The notes below the pieces were generated by a model, which was given only the letters and a program-made list of their open reading frames with translations, did not search any database and was not told the DNA's origin. The translations under genes and the position numbers were made by a program. A stretch of 64,000 nucleotides of DNA from Collinsella sp. (GTDB taxonomy: Bacteria > Actinomycetota > Coriobacteriia > Coriobacteriales > Coriobacteriaceae), in the NCBI GenBank assembly GCA_019419585.1, contig DXZQ01000004.1, forward strand, positions 1 to 64,000. Reading direction: 5' to 3'. The first letter of the stretch is position 1. Every line of letters starts with the position of its first letter. Below, one piece after another: positions 9,385 to 19,284 of this stretch.

Positions 9385-12300
9385 CTAGAGGTTGTAGGTG
9401 ACCACCTGGGACTCGGCGGGGTTGGAGGGATCGGACTGCTCCACGCGGACGAACTTGACCGTCACCGTCTTAAAGCCCGCCTTGTGCAGAACATCCGAAT
9501 AGACGCGCGCCTGCAGGGCGTGCTTCTCGAACAGCTGGTCGGGTGTCTCATCCGGCGTGCCACCCGTCTTGTAGTCGATGGCCAGTGCGCGTGACGGATC
9601 GGCCGGGTCGGTCGCCAGTGCATCGATGGCGCCCTCGGCATATGCACCGTAGCGGGCAATGTCCTTGTCCTCGCAGCCCAGCGAAAAGAACGGCACCTCG
9701 GCGCGAACGCACGGCCAGGCAAGCAGCTCGGCACGGACCGCCGACTTGAGCCAGCGGTCCAGGGCAACGTCGAAGCGCTCGCGCTGCTCCGGCGTCAGGC
9801 GCCACAGACGCGCCAGCGCATCGGCACGCGCGGCGGGCAGCTCATCGGCACCCATCTCGATCAGCCACTGGCAGGCGGCATGGAACGCCGAGCCCAGCGC
9901 CATGGGGTTGCCGGCGGGCTCGACAGCAGCCACGTCCGCATCCGTCATCTCGGAACCATCCGACTCCGCATCATCGCCGGCCTCGTCCATGGGCACGTGT
10001 GCCTCGGCGGCACGGTCCTCGGACTCGGCATGCAGCGCCGCGGCAATTGACGAGTAGCTGTACGAATCGCGCGCCGGATACGGGCAGGTGCCCATGCGCA
10101 CGCCCACCGCCTGGGGATACACGAGCTCAAACGCATCGGGCTCGGGGTCGGCAGGACCGGGAACGGCGGCGCGGGCATCCGCACCGGCACCCTCCGGCTC
10201 CGCATCGCCGCGGACAAGCCTGCCTTCGGCATCAAGCGAAGCATTGGCCTCAAACGACTGCTCGCCAAAAGCAAAGTCAGCCAGCGAGATGAGCTCGTAG
10301 TCGCCCGGCTGGGAGTTGTCGAACACCAAACGGTCGGCATCGAGCTGCGGCATGTCCAGGCCGTCCGTCGGCAGAATACGACGCAGCACGTCGTAGGTCA
10401 GATCGGTCTCGACATCGAAGGTCGGCGCGCACAGCTTGCCGCGGCTCACGCCGGCATCCATCGCCAGAATGACCAGCTCGCGCGCTCGCGTCATGGCGAC
10501 ATAAAGCAGACGAGCCCGCTCCTCGAGCGAAAGCTGCAGGTCGTCGTTGCGCAAGTGAGCAAATGCCTCGGCGGGAGAACCCGTCGCGCAGACATCCTCC
10601 ATGAGCTCTGGCGGCAGCCACAGCGACGTGCCCTTGCCCTTAAACGCGTGCTCAAACTGCTTTTTGACGTCATCGCCCTTTACGAACGTGCCGTCCGCGA
10701 GTTTAACGCCGTCGAAGCGTGCAGGCAGTGCCACGACCTGCGCTCCGCCCTCGGCGCGACCCATCTGTGCCGCACCGGACGATTTGCGCACGCCAAAGCA
10801 CTCCGCAACCGCCACGACCGGATACTCCAGGCCCTTGGACGCATGCACGGTCATGATGCGTACCGCGCCGTCACCCTCCTCGTTGAGCGCGCCCGGGGCT
10901 TCCTTGCCCGCCAGGAAGCGGTCAAAGGCCAGCGCAATGGAGCGCGGCGAGTTACCGAACTCGGCCTCGGCCTCAACCACAGCATCGAGCGCCTTGAGCA
11001 CGTTGGCGGCAATGGCCTTGCCCTCGGGACCACGCTGTGCCAGACGCACAAACCAGCCCGAAGCGTTGACCACGTCGCGCGCGATCGCCGCGAACGAATC
11101 GCGGCCCACACGACGAAGCGCATAGCATAGCACCTCGCGGGCGCGCGTCACGAGCGGCAGGCTCTGCAAGCCCGGCACATCGGAATCGCTCATGATGCCC
11201 GCGTCGATGTTGCGGCGCGAGGTCTCCCCCGTCTGGTCGTCCAGCTTGGTCGCCAGCGCCAGGAACTCCTGGGCGCCGAGTGCAAACATCGGCGAGGCCA
11301 GCAGCGGCATAAGGCCCTGCGCCGTATCGGCCGGATTGGCGAGCGCGCAGACTAGGGCGCGCACCGTCTGCACCTCGGCTGCCTGGGCAAAGACCGAGCC
11401 ACCCGCGATCACGCAGTCGAGTCCTTGGTCGCGGAAAGCCTGGGCATAGACGTCGGCGTTGGTCATGCGGCCCAGCAGCAGCACCATGCCGCCCTGGGGC
11501 TGACCGGCATCGGCAAGCGCGCGGAACCGCTCTGCGATCGCGCGGGCCTTGGCCTGTGTGCGCTCCTGCGTACTGCCGCCGGCAACAAAGAGGGCCTGAC
11601 GACGCGAGGCGTCTGCCACCAGCGTGTCCTTGCGGCCGTCGCTCGCCTCAAGATCCAAAAAGCCCTGCATCAGGCCGCCGTCGTCGCCGTCGAAGACGCG
11701 AGCCACATAGCGTAGCACCTCGTCGTGGCTGCGGAAGTTGCGCACGAGCTTAACGAGCTCGCCAGCAGGGGCGTCGGCCGCGGCAGTCGCCTCGGGCGCG
11801 GCAGACGAGCCCACCTTGCGCTCCTGGCGACGGAACACCTCGACCTCCGCCCCGCGGAAGCGGTAGATCGACTGCTGTGTATCGCCTACGGTACACAACG
11901 CGCGCTCCCCCGCACCCGTCAGGTAACGGATCAGGTCGACCTGCATCTGATCGGTATCCTGGAACTCATCGATCATGACCATCTTAAAGCGACCCTCGTA
12001 TGCCGCTCGGATGGCCGGGTAATCGCGCAGGGCCTCGTAGGCCATGCGCAGCAGATCGTTGTTGTCGAGGGCAGACTGGCCGGCCTTGAGCGCGCGGTAC
12101 TCAGCCTCTACAGCACGGGCAAGCCCCACCAGTGCCTCGAGCGCGGGACCGCCGCAGGCCAGCACGATATTGATAAACGCATCGGCGGCCTCTGCCTTGA
12201 GTAGCTCCACCTGCTCCTTAGGGAATGCCTTGCTCGCGCGCGGCATGGTGCACGACATCATGAGTCGCGCCGCATCGGCCATGGTCTTGCCGCTCGCCTC

Positions 12301-13008
12301 GAACGCGTCGATGGCATCGAGCGCCGTCTGCGCTTTTTCGGTCGCGGCCTTGCTTGCGCCCAACGCCGATCGATAGGCATCGGCAAGGGCCGAGGTGTCG
12401 GCCTGGCCGCGCGCCACGCGCACGTCGTCCATACCGCCCGGCAGCTGGCTCGAGAGCTCCAGCAGGTCGCGCACCAGACCCTTGATGGTCGTGCCGGCGC
12501 CAAAGGGACCGCCCTCGCCCGCCATGGGATACCAGGCGTAGAGGGCCTTGAGCGATGCCGCGAGCTCGGGGGCGGCATCGGGCGCCGTCGCGCGGGCCAG
12601 CACATGCTCAACAGCCTGATCCATAAGCTCATCGGTATCGGTAAGCACCGTGAACTCGGGATCGATGCCCAGCTCCAACGCATGCGCGCGCAGGATGCGC
12701 GAACACATACCGTGAATGGTCGAGATCCAAGCGTCGTCGACGGTCAGGGCCTCCTCGTCCATACCCTCTTCGATAAGCGCGCGACGCACGCGGTCGCGAA
12801 TCTCGGCCGCGGCATCTTTGGTAAAGGTAATGGCGAGCACCTGATCCAGATGCTCGACAAACGGACCGGATTCGGGCGAGAGCGCGTAGACGATGCGGCG
12901 CGTGAGGGTAAAGGTCTTGCCCGAACCGGCGCCCGCCGAGACAAACAGCGGACGGTCGAGCGTTTTGACGACTTGCAGTTGTTGCGGCATCAAAGTCGAA
13001 AGATCCAT
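9385..13008 (-). CDS. addA: AddA, ATP-dependent helicase-nuclease subunit A (UvrD type)
   Basis: Superfamily 1 helicase with C-terminal nuclease, 1207 aa, the motor subunit of an AddAB (RecBCD-equivalent) double-strand-break processing complex. Walker A SAGAGSGKT is at residues 24-32 and Walker B MVMIDEFQDTD near residue 345; helicase motif V/VI appears in IMTVHASKGLEYPVV and LLYVAMTRAREL. The C-terminal 150 residues carry a RecB-like nuclease core with RALAIDYKTGG. An acidic, Ala-rich linker near residues 950-1030 is of low complexity. The ATG at 13008 follows the addB stop by only three bases, implying translational coupling. Confidence 0.92.
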   Translation of the reverse strand: MDLSTLMPQQLQVVKTLDRPLFVSAGAGSGKTFTLTRRIVYALSPESGPFVEHLDQVLAITFTKDAAAEIRDRVRRALIEEGMDEEALTVDDAWISTIHGMCSRILRAHALELGIDPEFTVLTDTDELMDQAVEHVLARATAPDAAPELAASLKALYAWYPMAGEGGPFGAGTTIKGLVRDLLELSSQLPGGMDDVRVARGQADTSALADAYRSALGASKAATEKAQTALDAIDAFEASGKTMADAARLMMSCTMPRASKAFPKEQVELLKAEAADAFINIVLACGGPALEALVGLARAVEAEYRALKAGQSALDNNDLLRMAYEALRDYPAIRAAYEGRFKMVMIDEFQDTDQMQVDLIRYLTGAGERALCTVGDTQQSIYRFRGAEVEVFRRQERKVGSSAAPEATAAADAPAGELVKLVRNFRSHDEVLRYVARVFDGDDGGLMQGFLDLEASDGRKDTLVADASRRQALFVAGGSTQERTQAKARAIAERFRALADAGQPQGGMVLLLGRMTNADVYAQAFRDQGLDCVIAGGSVFAQAAEVQTVRALVCALANPADTAQGLMPLLASPMFALGAQEFLALATKLDDQTGETSRRNIDAGIMSDSDVPGLQSLPLVTRAREVLCYALRRVGRDSFAAIARDVVNASGWFVRLAQRGPEGKAIAANVLKALDAVVEAEAEFGNSPRSIALAFDRFLAGKEAPGALNEEGDGAVRIMTVHASKGLEYPVVAVAECFGVRKSSGAAQMGRAEGGAQVVALPARFDGVKLADGTFVKGDDVKKQFEHAFKGKGTSLWLPPELMEDVCATGSPAEAFAHLRNDDLQLSLEERARLLYVAMTRARELVILAMDAGVSRGKLCAPTFDVETDLTYDVLRRILPTDGLDMPQLDADRLVFDNSQPGDYELISLADFAFGEQSFEANASLDAEGRLVRGDAEPEGAGADARAAVPGPADPEPDAFELVYPQAVGVRMGTCPYPARDSYSYSSIAAALHAESEDRAAEAHVPMDEAGDDAESDGSEMTDADVAAVEPAGNPMALGSAFHAACQWLIEMGADELPAARADALARLWRLTPEQRERFDVALDRWLKSAVRAELLAWPCVRAEVPFFSLGCEDKDIARYGAYAEGAIDALATDPADPSRALAIDYKTGGTPDETPDQLFEKHALQARVYSDVLHKAGFKTVTVKFVRVEQSDPSNPAESQVVTYNL

Positions 13009-13011
13009 AGT

Positions 13012-16000
13012 CTACACGTCCCTCCTTACAAACGTTCCTTCGTGGTTATACGAGCAGCGCGCATGCGCGGCCTGAGCCGACGTCGGGTCGACGGCGGCAA
13101 CGTCGCCTGCCTCGAGTTCGTGCAGGCGCTCGGCGATGCCGGCCTCCACGCGATCGAGCAGGGCGTCGAAGTCCATGCTGCCACCCTCGCCGGGAAAGCC
13201 CTTCTTAAGCCCCGGGATGCGGCCGTCACCACGCTCCTCCTCGAGCAGCTCGGCACTCGCGGCGCCGCGCAGCGCCGGTTTGCCGCCCTTGGTCGAAAAA
13301 TAGAGCGCCGCACGGGCATCCAGATCCAGCGCCCGGCGCATGGCCTGCGCATAGATAAGCGTCTGGGTATGGGGCGGCAGCCACCGCGGGTCGTCGATGG
13401 CGGCCTCGCCCGATTCCTCGTCGCGCACCGTGGGGTCGGCGAGTTTAAACTCCTCAACGCCCGTGCGATGCTTGTAGTCGATTACCACGGCGCGATTCTC
13501 GGCATCCACATCCACGCGGTCGATGCGCCCGCCGAGCGGCCAACCGGCATACTCGACCTGGAGCTCGTTGAACGCAAACTCCAGGTAGCGCGGAGCAAAG
13601 GGGGTGAGCGCCTCGGACTCGTAGGCAAGCACGCCCTCCAGCTGCGGCAAGATCTCAGCCACCTGGCGCTCCTCCACTGGAGAGAGCGGCACCAGCGGGC
13701 CCTCGGTACCGCGCTTGCCCGCATGCTCGGCCAGGGTCTCGGCAAAGACCTCGCGCAACAGCCCCTGCGCGCGCGGCAGATTCATGGGCGTCACGCGCTC
13801 CATGCCCTCCTGCGGAAGACGTGCATGCAAGTGCTCCAGCACGTCATGGACAAAGTTGCCCTTCTCCATGTTGCCAAAGCCCGCATCGATGGACTGAGGT
13901 TTGACGCGATACGAGACGAACCAGCACAGCGGGCAGGTGGAATAGGCCTCGATCTGCGAGGCGGACGTCAGGCGCGGCACGAGCGGCGCGCCCTCGCCCT
14001 CGCCATCGCGACGGCGCAGGACCAAATACGGCACGGCCTCGGCACTCAGATGCTGAGGGGCTTCACAGGTCACGCGCTCGCGCTTGAGACCTTCGCCTGC
14101 CGCGGGATCGAAGTCCCTTACGATATCGCCCTCACCCACGCACTTCGCCTTGTCGGCGTCAGCGGCCTTAGCGTCACCAGTGGCCTTAGCATCGTCAGCG
14201 GCCTTAGCATCGTCAGCGGCCCTAGCATCGTCAGCGGCCTTGTCGGCGTCAGCGGCCTCGGCGTGCGCCCGCAGCTCGGTCCACACGGCAGCCGGATAGC
14301 ACTCGCGCGCCTGGCGATCGTGCGTCACGCGGGCGAGCGCAACCGGACCACGCGACGCTTGCATCGCACGGCCAAAGCGCACGCGCAGCAGGGCCGCAGG
14401 CTCAAGCGTCACGCCCTCGCGACCAAGGCTCGCCGTCAGCGTAGCCAGCGGTCCCTCCTCGTGCGAGAGCGGATAGCTGTCCAGATCGACATCGGCAAAC
14501 AGCACAGCATCGTAGCTGCCGGGGCGCAGAGCCGCCGCATCGGCAAGCGAAGCAAAACGAACCTGAGCACGTGGCGCACGGTCAACCTCGTAGGTCTCGT
14601 AATCGTAGGCGGTACTACGCTTGTCCACCTTGGTGCGAATGCCATCGAGCACGGGCACGATCGCGGCCTGCGACACGTCGAGCGCGCGGGCGCCATTCAT
14701 AAGGATGCCGATGACGTGGCGCAGCAGGGCCACCTCCGCTTGGCGACGGGCTTGGCCATCCAAGCTGCCCAGCGAGCGATCGGGCAACGCCTCGGCAACG
14801 GCAAGCATGGCCTTGAGCGCCGTCACGGGCTTGTCACGCCACAGCGCCTGGAACACGTCCGAGACCACGCACGGCACGTTCTTAAACCAGTTCTCGTCGC
14901 TCGCCGCCTTGCGCGCGCCCCTCACCTGGCCTTGGACGCTCTGCAGCAGGCTCTTAACGCCCGCGGTAGTCTTGCTGCGCGAGAGACGCATATTCTTATC
15001 GAAGGTACGGGCATTGACGGCATCAGCGCCCGAAAGCGGACTGTAAATCCAGTCGGTAAGCTCCGGCGCGGGCCACCACTCAGTCTTAGAAGCTGCCCCT
15101 TCGTCGGCGGCCTTCATACGCTCGATCAGGTTGGCGAGCGCCGTGAACTGCCTGCCCGCAATGGATTGAGAAAACGCCGTGAACTCAACTGTCTCGGCAG
15201 CGATATGACGAGCCGCCAGACGAGAGGCGAGCTCACCGAACAGCTGGGGTGCCCGGGCAGAAACAACGAGCACGCGTACGGGGTCGGCGGGCGTTGCAGC
15301 AGCCTTATCGTCCTTGGACTCCTTGTGCGTTTTCGCCAACTTATCGATGGCGTCCGCATAAGCATGGGCACGGGCATGGGGGCCGGCGACCTCAATAAAG
15401 GCAGGCTGAGCGGCGGTCCCGCAAGCGGCATCAGACGCGACGGCGTCCTCCCTCAGCGGCGCGGCCTCGAACAGCACACCGCGGGCATCAAATGCCGCGG
15501 CAAGCTCCTCGCGCATCGCCGCCTGCTCGCAGGCAAGCAGTACGACGACCTCTCCCCCATTGTTCGCCACGGCAGACAGCAGCTCGAGCAGGCCGTGCGT
15601 AAACGACGTGATACCGCGCACGCATACGGCGCGGGTGCACGCCGGCAGGTTATCGGCCAGGGCATCGGCCATAATGTCAGCCGCCTCGCAGGGCTCGACC
15701 ATATCTCGACGGTCCAAACCGCGCGCATAGGCGCACAAAAGTTCAAACACGCGAGCCTCGGCGTCGCTTTTGGGCTTGGGCTTGCAAACGTTGTCGCAGC
15801 AACGCTCGGTGCCTGTCCCTGCCACACCCGGCAGCACATCGCGAGCCATACGCGCGAGCATACGCACCGTGCCCTGGCTGCGCGAAAGCGGCTGCAGGTC
15901 GGCGTCGTCGAGGCGCGCTACCATGTCCGAAAACAGCATCTGGCGCTGCAGGTTGTCGACGAAACCGCGCCCGTCGCCCAAAAGCTCCCAAAGCGAGCGA

Positions 16001-16200
16001 AGCCACGATGTAGGCGTCTTGTAGTCAATACCCAGCGAAACGCCGGCTTCCGCCGCATCATGACGGCACAGGTCGAGCTCAGCAAACGTTGGCGCCAGCA
16101 GCACGGCACGCCCGTGGCGGGCAATAAGGTCGGCAAGCAGCGCCGCCTCGGCATCGCTCAAATCCGCGCCGGCGTTGGTGGTATAGATTCGAACAGGCAT
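13012..16200 (-). CDS. addB: AddB-like PD-(D/E)XK nuclease subunit
   Basis: 1062-aa partner of AddA, on the same strand and directly upstream. The N-terminal half resembles an inactive helicase fold (MPVRIYTTNAGADLS start). The C-terminal third has a RecB-like nuclease core, GGRIDRVDVD followed by AVVIDYKHRTG, and a CPLC pair near residue 760 where AddB proteins have the first iron-sulfur cysteine. The full four-cysteine C-terminal cluster is not obvious; only one further cysteine (ARCSYNH) is near the end, so cluster ligation is uncertain. An 18-bp in-frame tandem repeat (14147-14254) inserts an Ala/Asp/Lys linker. GTGGAGGACC precedes the ATG. Confidence 0.85.
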   Translation of the reverse strand: MPVRIYTTNAGADLSDAEAALLADLIARHGRAVLLAPTFAELDLCRHDAAEAGVSLGIDYKTPTSWLRSLWELLGDGRGFVDNLQRQMLFSDMVARLDDADLQPLSRSQGTVRMLARMARDVLPGVAGTGTERCCDNVCKPKPKSDAEARVFELLCAYARGLDRRDMVEPCEAADIMADALADNLPACTRAVCVRGITSFTHGLLELLSAVANNGGEVVVLLACEQAAMREELAAAFDARGVLFEAAPLREDAVASDAACGTAAQPAFIEVAGPHARAHAYADAIDKLAKTHKESKDDKAAATPADPVRVLVVSARAPQLFGELASRLAARHIAAETVEFTAFSQSIAGRQFTALANLIERMKAADEGAASKTEWWPAPELTDWIYSPLSGADAVNARTFDKNMRLSRSKTTAGVKSLLQSVQGQVRGARKAASDENWFKNVPCVVSDVFQALWRDKPVTALKAMLAVAEALPDRSLGSLDGQARRQAEVALLRHVIGILMNGARALDVSQAAIVPVLDGIRTKVDKRSTAYDYETYEVDRAPRAQVRFASLADAAALRPGSYDAVLFADVDLDSYPLSHEEGPLATLTASLGREGVTLEPAALLRVRFGRAMQASRGPVALARVTHDRQARECYPAAVWTELRAHAEAADADKAADDARAADDAKAADDAKATGDAKAADADKAKCVGEGDIVRDFDPAAGEGLKRERVTCEAPQHLSAEAVPYLVLRRRDGEGEGAPLVPRLTSASQIEAYSTCPLCWFVSYRVKPQSIDAGFGNMEKGNFVHDVLEHLHARLPQEGMERVTPMNLPRAQGLLREVFAETLAEHAGKRGTEGPLVPLSPVEERQVAEILPQLEGVLAYESEALTPFAPRYLEFAFNELQVEYAGWPLGGRIDRVDVDAENRAVVIDYKHRTGVEEFKLADPTVRDEESGEAAIDDPRWLPPHTQTLIYAQAMRRALDLDARAALYFSTKGGKPALRGAASAELLEEERGDGRIPGLKKGFPGEGGSMDFDALLDRVEAGIAERLHELEAGDVAAVDPTSAQAAHARCSYNHEGTFVRRDV
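14147..14254 (-). repeat. 18-bp in-frame tandem repeat inside addB
   Basis: Six consecutive 18-bp units related to GCCTTAGCATCGTCAGCG on the plus strand, differing at a few bases. They encode AADDAK/AADADK-type hexapeptides, an acidic and lysine-containing linker. The unit length keeps frame, so copy number can vary between strains. Confidence 0.9.
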
Positions 16201-16291
16201 GGTCCTCCACTCAAACCGTTCGCAATATTCAATGTTTCCATCCTACCCGCCCGCGCGGACAGATTTGCCCCACGCCAACAGATTTGACCCC

Positions 16292-16362
16292 TTGGAGACG
16301 GAGGAAAATAGATCACCGAGGAGGTCAGTCTAACCCAGCGATCCGTTTTCCTCCGTCCCCAA
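16292..16362. repeat. Imperfect 22-bp inverted repeat upstream of addB
   Basis: Arms 16292-16313 and 16341-16362 match at 19 of 22 positions (core GACGGAGGAAAA). The string GGGGACGGAG..AAAACGGATC recurs near 29201-29222, so this is part of a dispersed intergenic family. It lies between the addB start and the YerC terminator. Confidence 0.6.
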
Positions 16363-16368
16363 AGGATC

Positions 16369-16394
16369 AAAAAACCGCCCCCGAAGGGACGGTT
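16369..16394 (-). terminator. Intrinsic terminator of the YerC-type gene
   Basis: On the minus strand AACCGTCCC-TTCG-GGGGCGGTT forms a 9-bp stem (one G-U) with a UUCG tetraloop followed by a T run (plus-strand A run 16369-16374). It is just after the stop at 16422. Confidence 0.9.
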
Positions 16395-16421
16395 CTGCGC
16401 AATTCGTTTGTTGCCGCTGGC

Positions 16422-16721
16422 CTACTCGCCATCCTCCAGTTTGATGAGGATCTTGCGATAGCCGCCGTACTCGCCGTTGAGTGCCTTTGAAACGCGGCTC
16501 ACCGTAGTGGACGAAGCGCCGGTGCGGGCCTGAACCTCAACATAAGGCTCGCCCTCATCCAGATAACGCGCAACCTGCAGACGCTGCGATAGATCGCAGA
16601 TCTCGCGCGGCGTGCAGATATCGGTCAAAAACGCTTGGATATCCTTCTCGTCATCCAAAAGACTAAATGCGTGGACCAGCTGCTTGACATCAGGCTTGTC
16701 AAACATGTTCTCGATATTCAT
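16422..16721 (-). CDS. YerC/YecD family TrpR-like regulator
   Basis: Small 99-aa protein with a Trp-repressor-like helix-turn-helix. ICTPREICDLSQRLQVARYL followed by TGASSTTVSRVSKAL is the typical signature of the YerC/YecD family. In other bacteria the family is a TrpR-fold DNA-binding protein of poorly defined role. It is monocistronic here with its own terminator and is divergent from the holin-like gene. No tryptophan genes are nearby, so a role in tryptophan control cannot be claimed. Confidence 0.88.
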   Translation of the reverse strand: MNIENMFDKPDVKQLVHAFSLLDDEKDIQAFLTDICTPREICDLSQRLQVARYLDEGEPYVEVQARTGASSTTVSRVSKALNGEYGGYRKILIKLEDGE

Positions 16722-17045
16722 CGATCACCGCCAAACCCGCCAAAAGGCATCGAAGTTGATACTGACATCGGGCATCGTTCGCCCGTTCTATGCAATAGGG
16801 CAACGCGTGTGGCTTTTGCCCGTAGCAGTTTAGCACACCACCAAACTAAAGCGACAAAACTCTCTGCCAGCGGCGCATTTTCTAGGACGAACGCCGTTTT
16901 GAAACCGAATGCGCACGTAAGCTCCACGAATATCTGAGACAATGGGCGGCCGAACAAGGCGGCACACCCGAGCGGCCGTCCAAGCTGCCGCAGCAAACCG
17001 CTTCACGCGACACCGACGCACCCTGCGCAAGAAAGGATTCACACC
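16722..17045. other. Intergenic region between YerC-type gene and holin-like gene
   Basis: A 324-bp divergent spacer. No convincing gene, repeat or strong promoter pair was found. The start of the downstream gene is preceded by AAGAAAGGA as ribosome-binding site. Confidence 0.5.
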
Positions 17046-17411
17046 ATGCGCTTTATGCTTAACTGGCTCTTTACCTCGATCGCCATCGCGATTGCCACGT
17101 TCCTCGTTCCCGGCATCCAGCCCTTCGGTTTTGCCGAGGCCTGGGTCTGTTTCGCCTTCGTGGGACTGTTCCTGAACATCGTCGATTCGCTCGTCAAGCC
17201 GTTCCTGACGGTCATCTCGCTGCCGCTCACGATCATTACGCTGGGTATTTTTCAGCTCGTAGTCAACAGCTTTATGCTCGAGCTGGCCAGCTATCTGTCG
17301 GTCAATCTGCTGGGCGCGGGTATCTCCATCGCCAGCTTTGGATCGGCCTTTATGGGCAGCATCCTGGTGTCCATCATGCGCAGCATCCTCGACAGCATCG
17401 CCGAGGGCTAA
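17046..17411 (+). CDS. Holin-superfamily-IV-like (DUF360-type) small membrane protein
   Basis: 121 aa, almost entirely four hydrophobic helices (residues about 5-25, 32-52, 58-80, 90-115). It resembles the phage-holin superfamily IV / YvlD-type proteins common in Actinobacteria, which are chromosomal and not known lytic holins. The motif NIVDSLVKPFLTVISLPLTI is typical of that family. It has its own strong terminator and no phage genes nearby, so a housekeeping membrane role is more likely than lysis. Confidence 0.8.
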   Translation: MRFMLNWLFTSIAIAIATFLVPGIQPFGFAEAWVCFAFVGLFLNIVDSLVKPFLTVISLPLTIITLGIFQLVVNSFMLELASYLSVNLLGAGISIASFGSAFMGSILVSIMRSILDSIAEG

Positions 17412-17451
17412 AACGGCCATTCCGGCCGCGCCCGTCTCAACAGCCCAAAAC

Positions 17452-17490
17452 GAAGGCCGCCCATCGCAAAAATGGGCGGCCTTCTTATTT
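17452..17490 (+). terminator. Intrinsic terminator of the holin-like gene
   Basis: Perfect 13-bp stem GAAGGCCGCCCAT (17452-17464) with its complement (17472-17484), 7-base loop, followed by TTATTT. It lies about 40 bases after the stop. Confidence 0.9.
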
Positions 17491-17551
17491 GCCAAGTCTC
17501 AAAGGGCGAGAGAATCTGCCATTTCCACCCCGTCCCCAAATGGCAGGTGGG

Positions 17552-17980
17552 CTAGATCACGTAGTCGTAGCCTTCGTTGGGAGCGACAAGTTGATCGAGC
17601 GTCACACCGTCGAGGTAGTCGTTGATAAGCTTGTCCAGGTTCTTCCACACGTCGAGCGTGGGGCACTCGTCAGAGCGCGAACAACCCTTGCAGTCGCCAT
17701 CCAGGCAGGCGACCGGCGCCAGGCTGCCCTCGGTCAGGCGCAAGATCTCGCCCACCGTGTACTGCTCGGGCGGGCGCGTGAGCACATAGCCGCCGCCCTT
17801 GCCGCGCATGCCCGAGAGCATGTTGGCGCGCACGAGCGTAGCCAGAATATTCTCGAGGTACTTCTCCGAAATACCCTGACGCGCCGCAATCTCTTTAAGC
17901 GGGATGCGGCCTGTCGCCTGGTGCTCGGCCAGGTCGACCATAACGCGCAGGGCATATCTGCCCTTTGTGGAAACCAACAT
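17552..17980 (-). CDS. Rrf2 family transcriptional regulator
   Basis: 142 aa with the Rrf2 winged-helix (MLVSTKGRYALRVMVDLAEH start, recognition helix around GISEKYLENILATLV) and a wing RGKGGGYVLTRPP. The region ACLDGDCKGCSRSDEC holds four cysteines, with spacing close to the iron-sulfur-binding members (IscR, NsrR, RsrR). It is divergent from cysK, a typical target of CymR/IscR-type Rrf2 regulators, so control of cysteine or Fe-S metabolism is inferred. A perfect TAGAA-A-TTCTA palindrome lies in its own upstream region. Confidence 0.9.
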   Translation of the reverse strand: MLVSTKGRYALRVMVDLAEHQATGRIPLKEIAARQGISEKYLENILATLVRANMLSGMRGKGGGYVLTRPPEQYTVGEILRLTEGSLAPVACLDGDCKGCSRSDECPTLDVWKNLDKLINDYLDGVTLDQLVAPNEGYDYVI

Positions 17981-18011
17981 ATATATAGCTGCCTTTCGGT
18001 CTTTTAATTCG

Positions 18012-18022
18012 TAGAAATTCTA
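18012..18022. promoter_or_regulatory. Candidate operator palindrome upstream of the Rrf2 gene
   Basis: TAGAAATTCTA, a perfect 5-1-5 inverted repeat 32 bases upstream of the Rrf2 start in an AT-rich divergent region shared with cysK. Autoregulation is a guess. Confidence 0.35.
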
Positions 18023-18097
18023 GCCGAAAAATTGGTTTTGAAAATACCTATTCCCGTCAAGATTGTTAATCGACTCGTAATAATCTTCTATTTCCTA

Positions 18098-18126
18098 TTG
18101 CGTTACTAGGCTTTACTGTCTACTAT
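18098..18126 (+). promoter_or_regulatory. cysK promoter
   Basis: TTGCGT (18098-18103) and TACTAT (18121-18126) separated by 17 bases, giving a leader of about 100 bases. The leader contains an imperfect hairpin between roughly 18136 and 18173 and a small ACCGT/ACGGT hairpin near 18186-18203. Confidence 0.55.
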
Positions 18127-18233
18127 GCTTGCCAACAGCAAAACGAACAACCTATAAGGTTTGTGGGTTTCGCTGCTACACACACCGTAAAACCACACGG
18201 TATCCAGTCATTTGAACACTTTGGAGGTTCACC

Positions 18234-19172
18234 ATGAGCAATGTTTACACGTCCATCGATCAGCTTATCGGCCACACCCCGCTTCTGGAGCTCACCCACT
18301 TCGAGGCCGACGAGGACCTCAAGGCCCGTGTGCTCGTCAAACTGGAATACTTCAACCCCGCCGGGTCCGTCAAAGACCGCGTCGCCAAGAACATGATTGA
18401 CGAGGCCGAGAAGGCCGGCAAGCTCGTGCGCGGTGGCGACTACACCATCATCGAGCCCACGAGCGGCAACACCGGCGTCGGCATCGCTTCGGTGGCGGCG
18501 GCCCGCGGCTACAAGGTGATCATCACCATGCCCGAGACCATGTCCGTCGAGCGCCGCAAGCTGATGCAGGCATACGGTGCGCAGCTCGTGCTCACCGACG
18601 GCTCCAAAGGCATGAAGGGCGCTATCGCCAAGGCCGAAGAGTTGCAGAAGGAGACCCCCAACAGCATCATCGCCGGCCAGTTTGTGAACCCCGCGAACCC
18701 GGCCATTCACAAGGCCACGACCGGCCCCGAGATCTGGGACGACACCGACGGCAAGGTCGACATCTTCGTCGCCGGCGTCGGCACCGGCGGCACCGTGACC
18801 GGCGTGGGCGAGTTCCTCAAGGAGCAAAACCCCGAGATTCAGGTCGTCGCCGTCGAGCCCGCCACCTCCCCGGTGCTCTCCAAGGGCCAGGCCGGCCCGC
18901 ATAAGATCCAGGGTATCGGTGCCGGCTTTGTGCCCGACGTCCTCGACACCCAGGTCTACGACGAGATCATCCCCGTCGAGAACGACGACGCCTTTGCCAC
19001 CGGCCGCGCCGTGGGCCACAAGGAGGGCGTGCTCGTGGGCATTTCGTCCGGCGCCGCCGTGTGGGCCGCCCTGCAGCTGGCCAAGCGCCCCGAGAACGAG
19101 GGCAAGACCATCGTGGCGCTGCTCGCCGACACCGGCGAGCGCTACCTGTCCACGGCACTCTTCCAGGACTAG
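18234..19172 (+). CDS. cysK: Cysteine synthase A (O-acetylserine sulfhydrylase)
   Basis: 312-aa PLP enzyme that makes cysteine from O-acetylserine and sulfide. The PLP lysine is in [11 protein letters not shown] (residues 42-52), the phosphate-binding loop in [13 protein letters not shown], and the substrate loop in PTSGNTG. Length is standard. TTTGGAGG precedes the ATG. The divergent Rrf2 regulator is the obvious candidate controller. A terminator follows at 19285-19324. Confidence 0.96.
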   Translation: MSNVYTSIDQLIGHTPLLELTHFEADEDLKARVLVKLEYFNPAGSVKDRVAKNMIDEAEKAGKLVRGGDYTIIEPTSGNTGVGIASVAAARGYKVIITMPETMSVERRKLMQAYGAQLVLTDGSKGMKGAIAKAEELQKETPNSIIAGQFVNPANPAIHKATTGPEIWDDTDGKVDIFVAGVGTGGTVTGVGEFLKEQNPEIQVVAVEPATSPVLSKGQAGPHKIQGIGAGFVPDVLDTQVYDEIIPVENDDAFATGRAVGHKEGVLVGISSGAAVWAALQLAKRPENEGKTIVALLADTGERYLSTALFQD

Positions 19173-19284
19173 AGCTCTCGTTCTTAGAACGAGTCCAAGG
19201 CACGCCGGTCTCCCCTCTCTTCTGGCAGCCTGAGCTCATCCCAACAGGGTGTCCCACAGGACGCCCGAACTTGCTACAATGTCT

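Noticed and set aside
17046..17411. Prophage remnant based on holin similarity
   Set aside because: Single small membrane gene with its own terminator, no endolysin, integrase or structural gene nearby.
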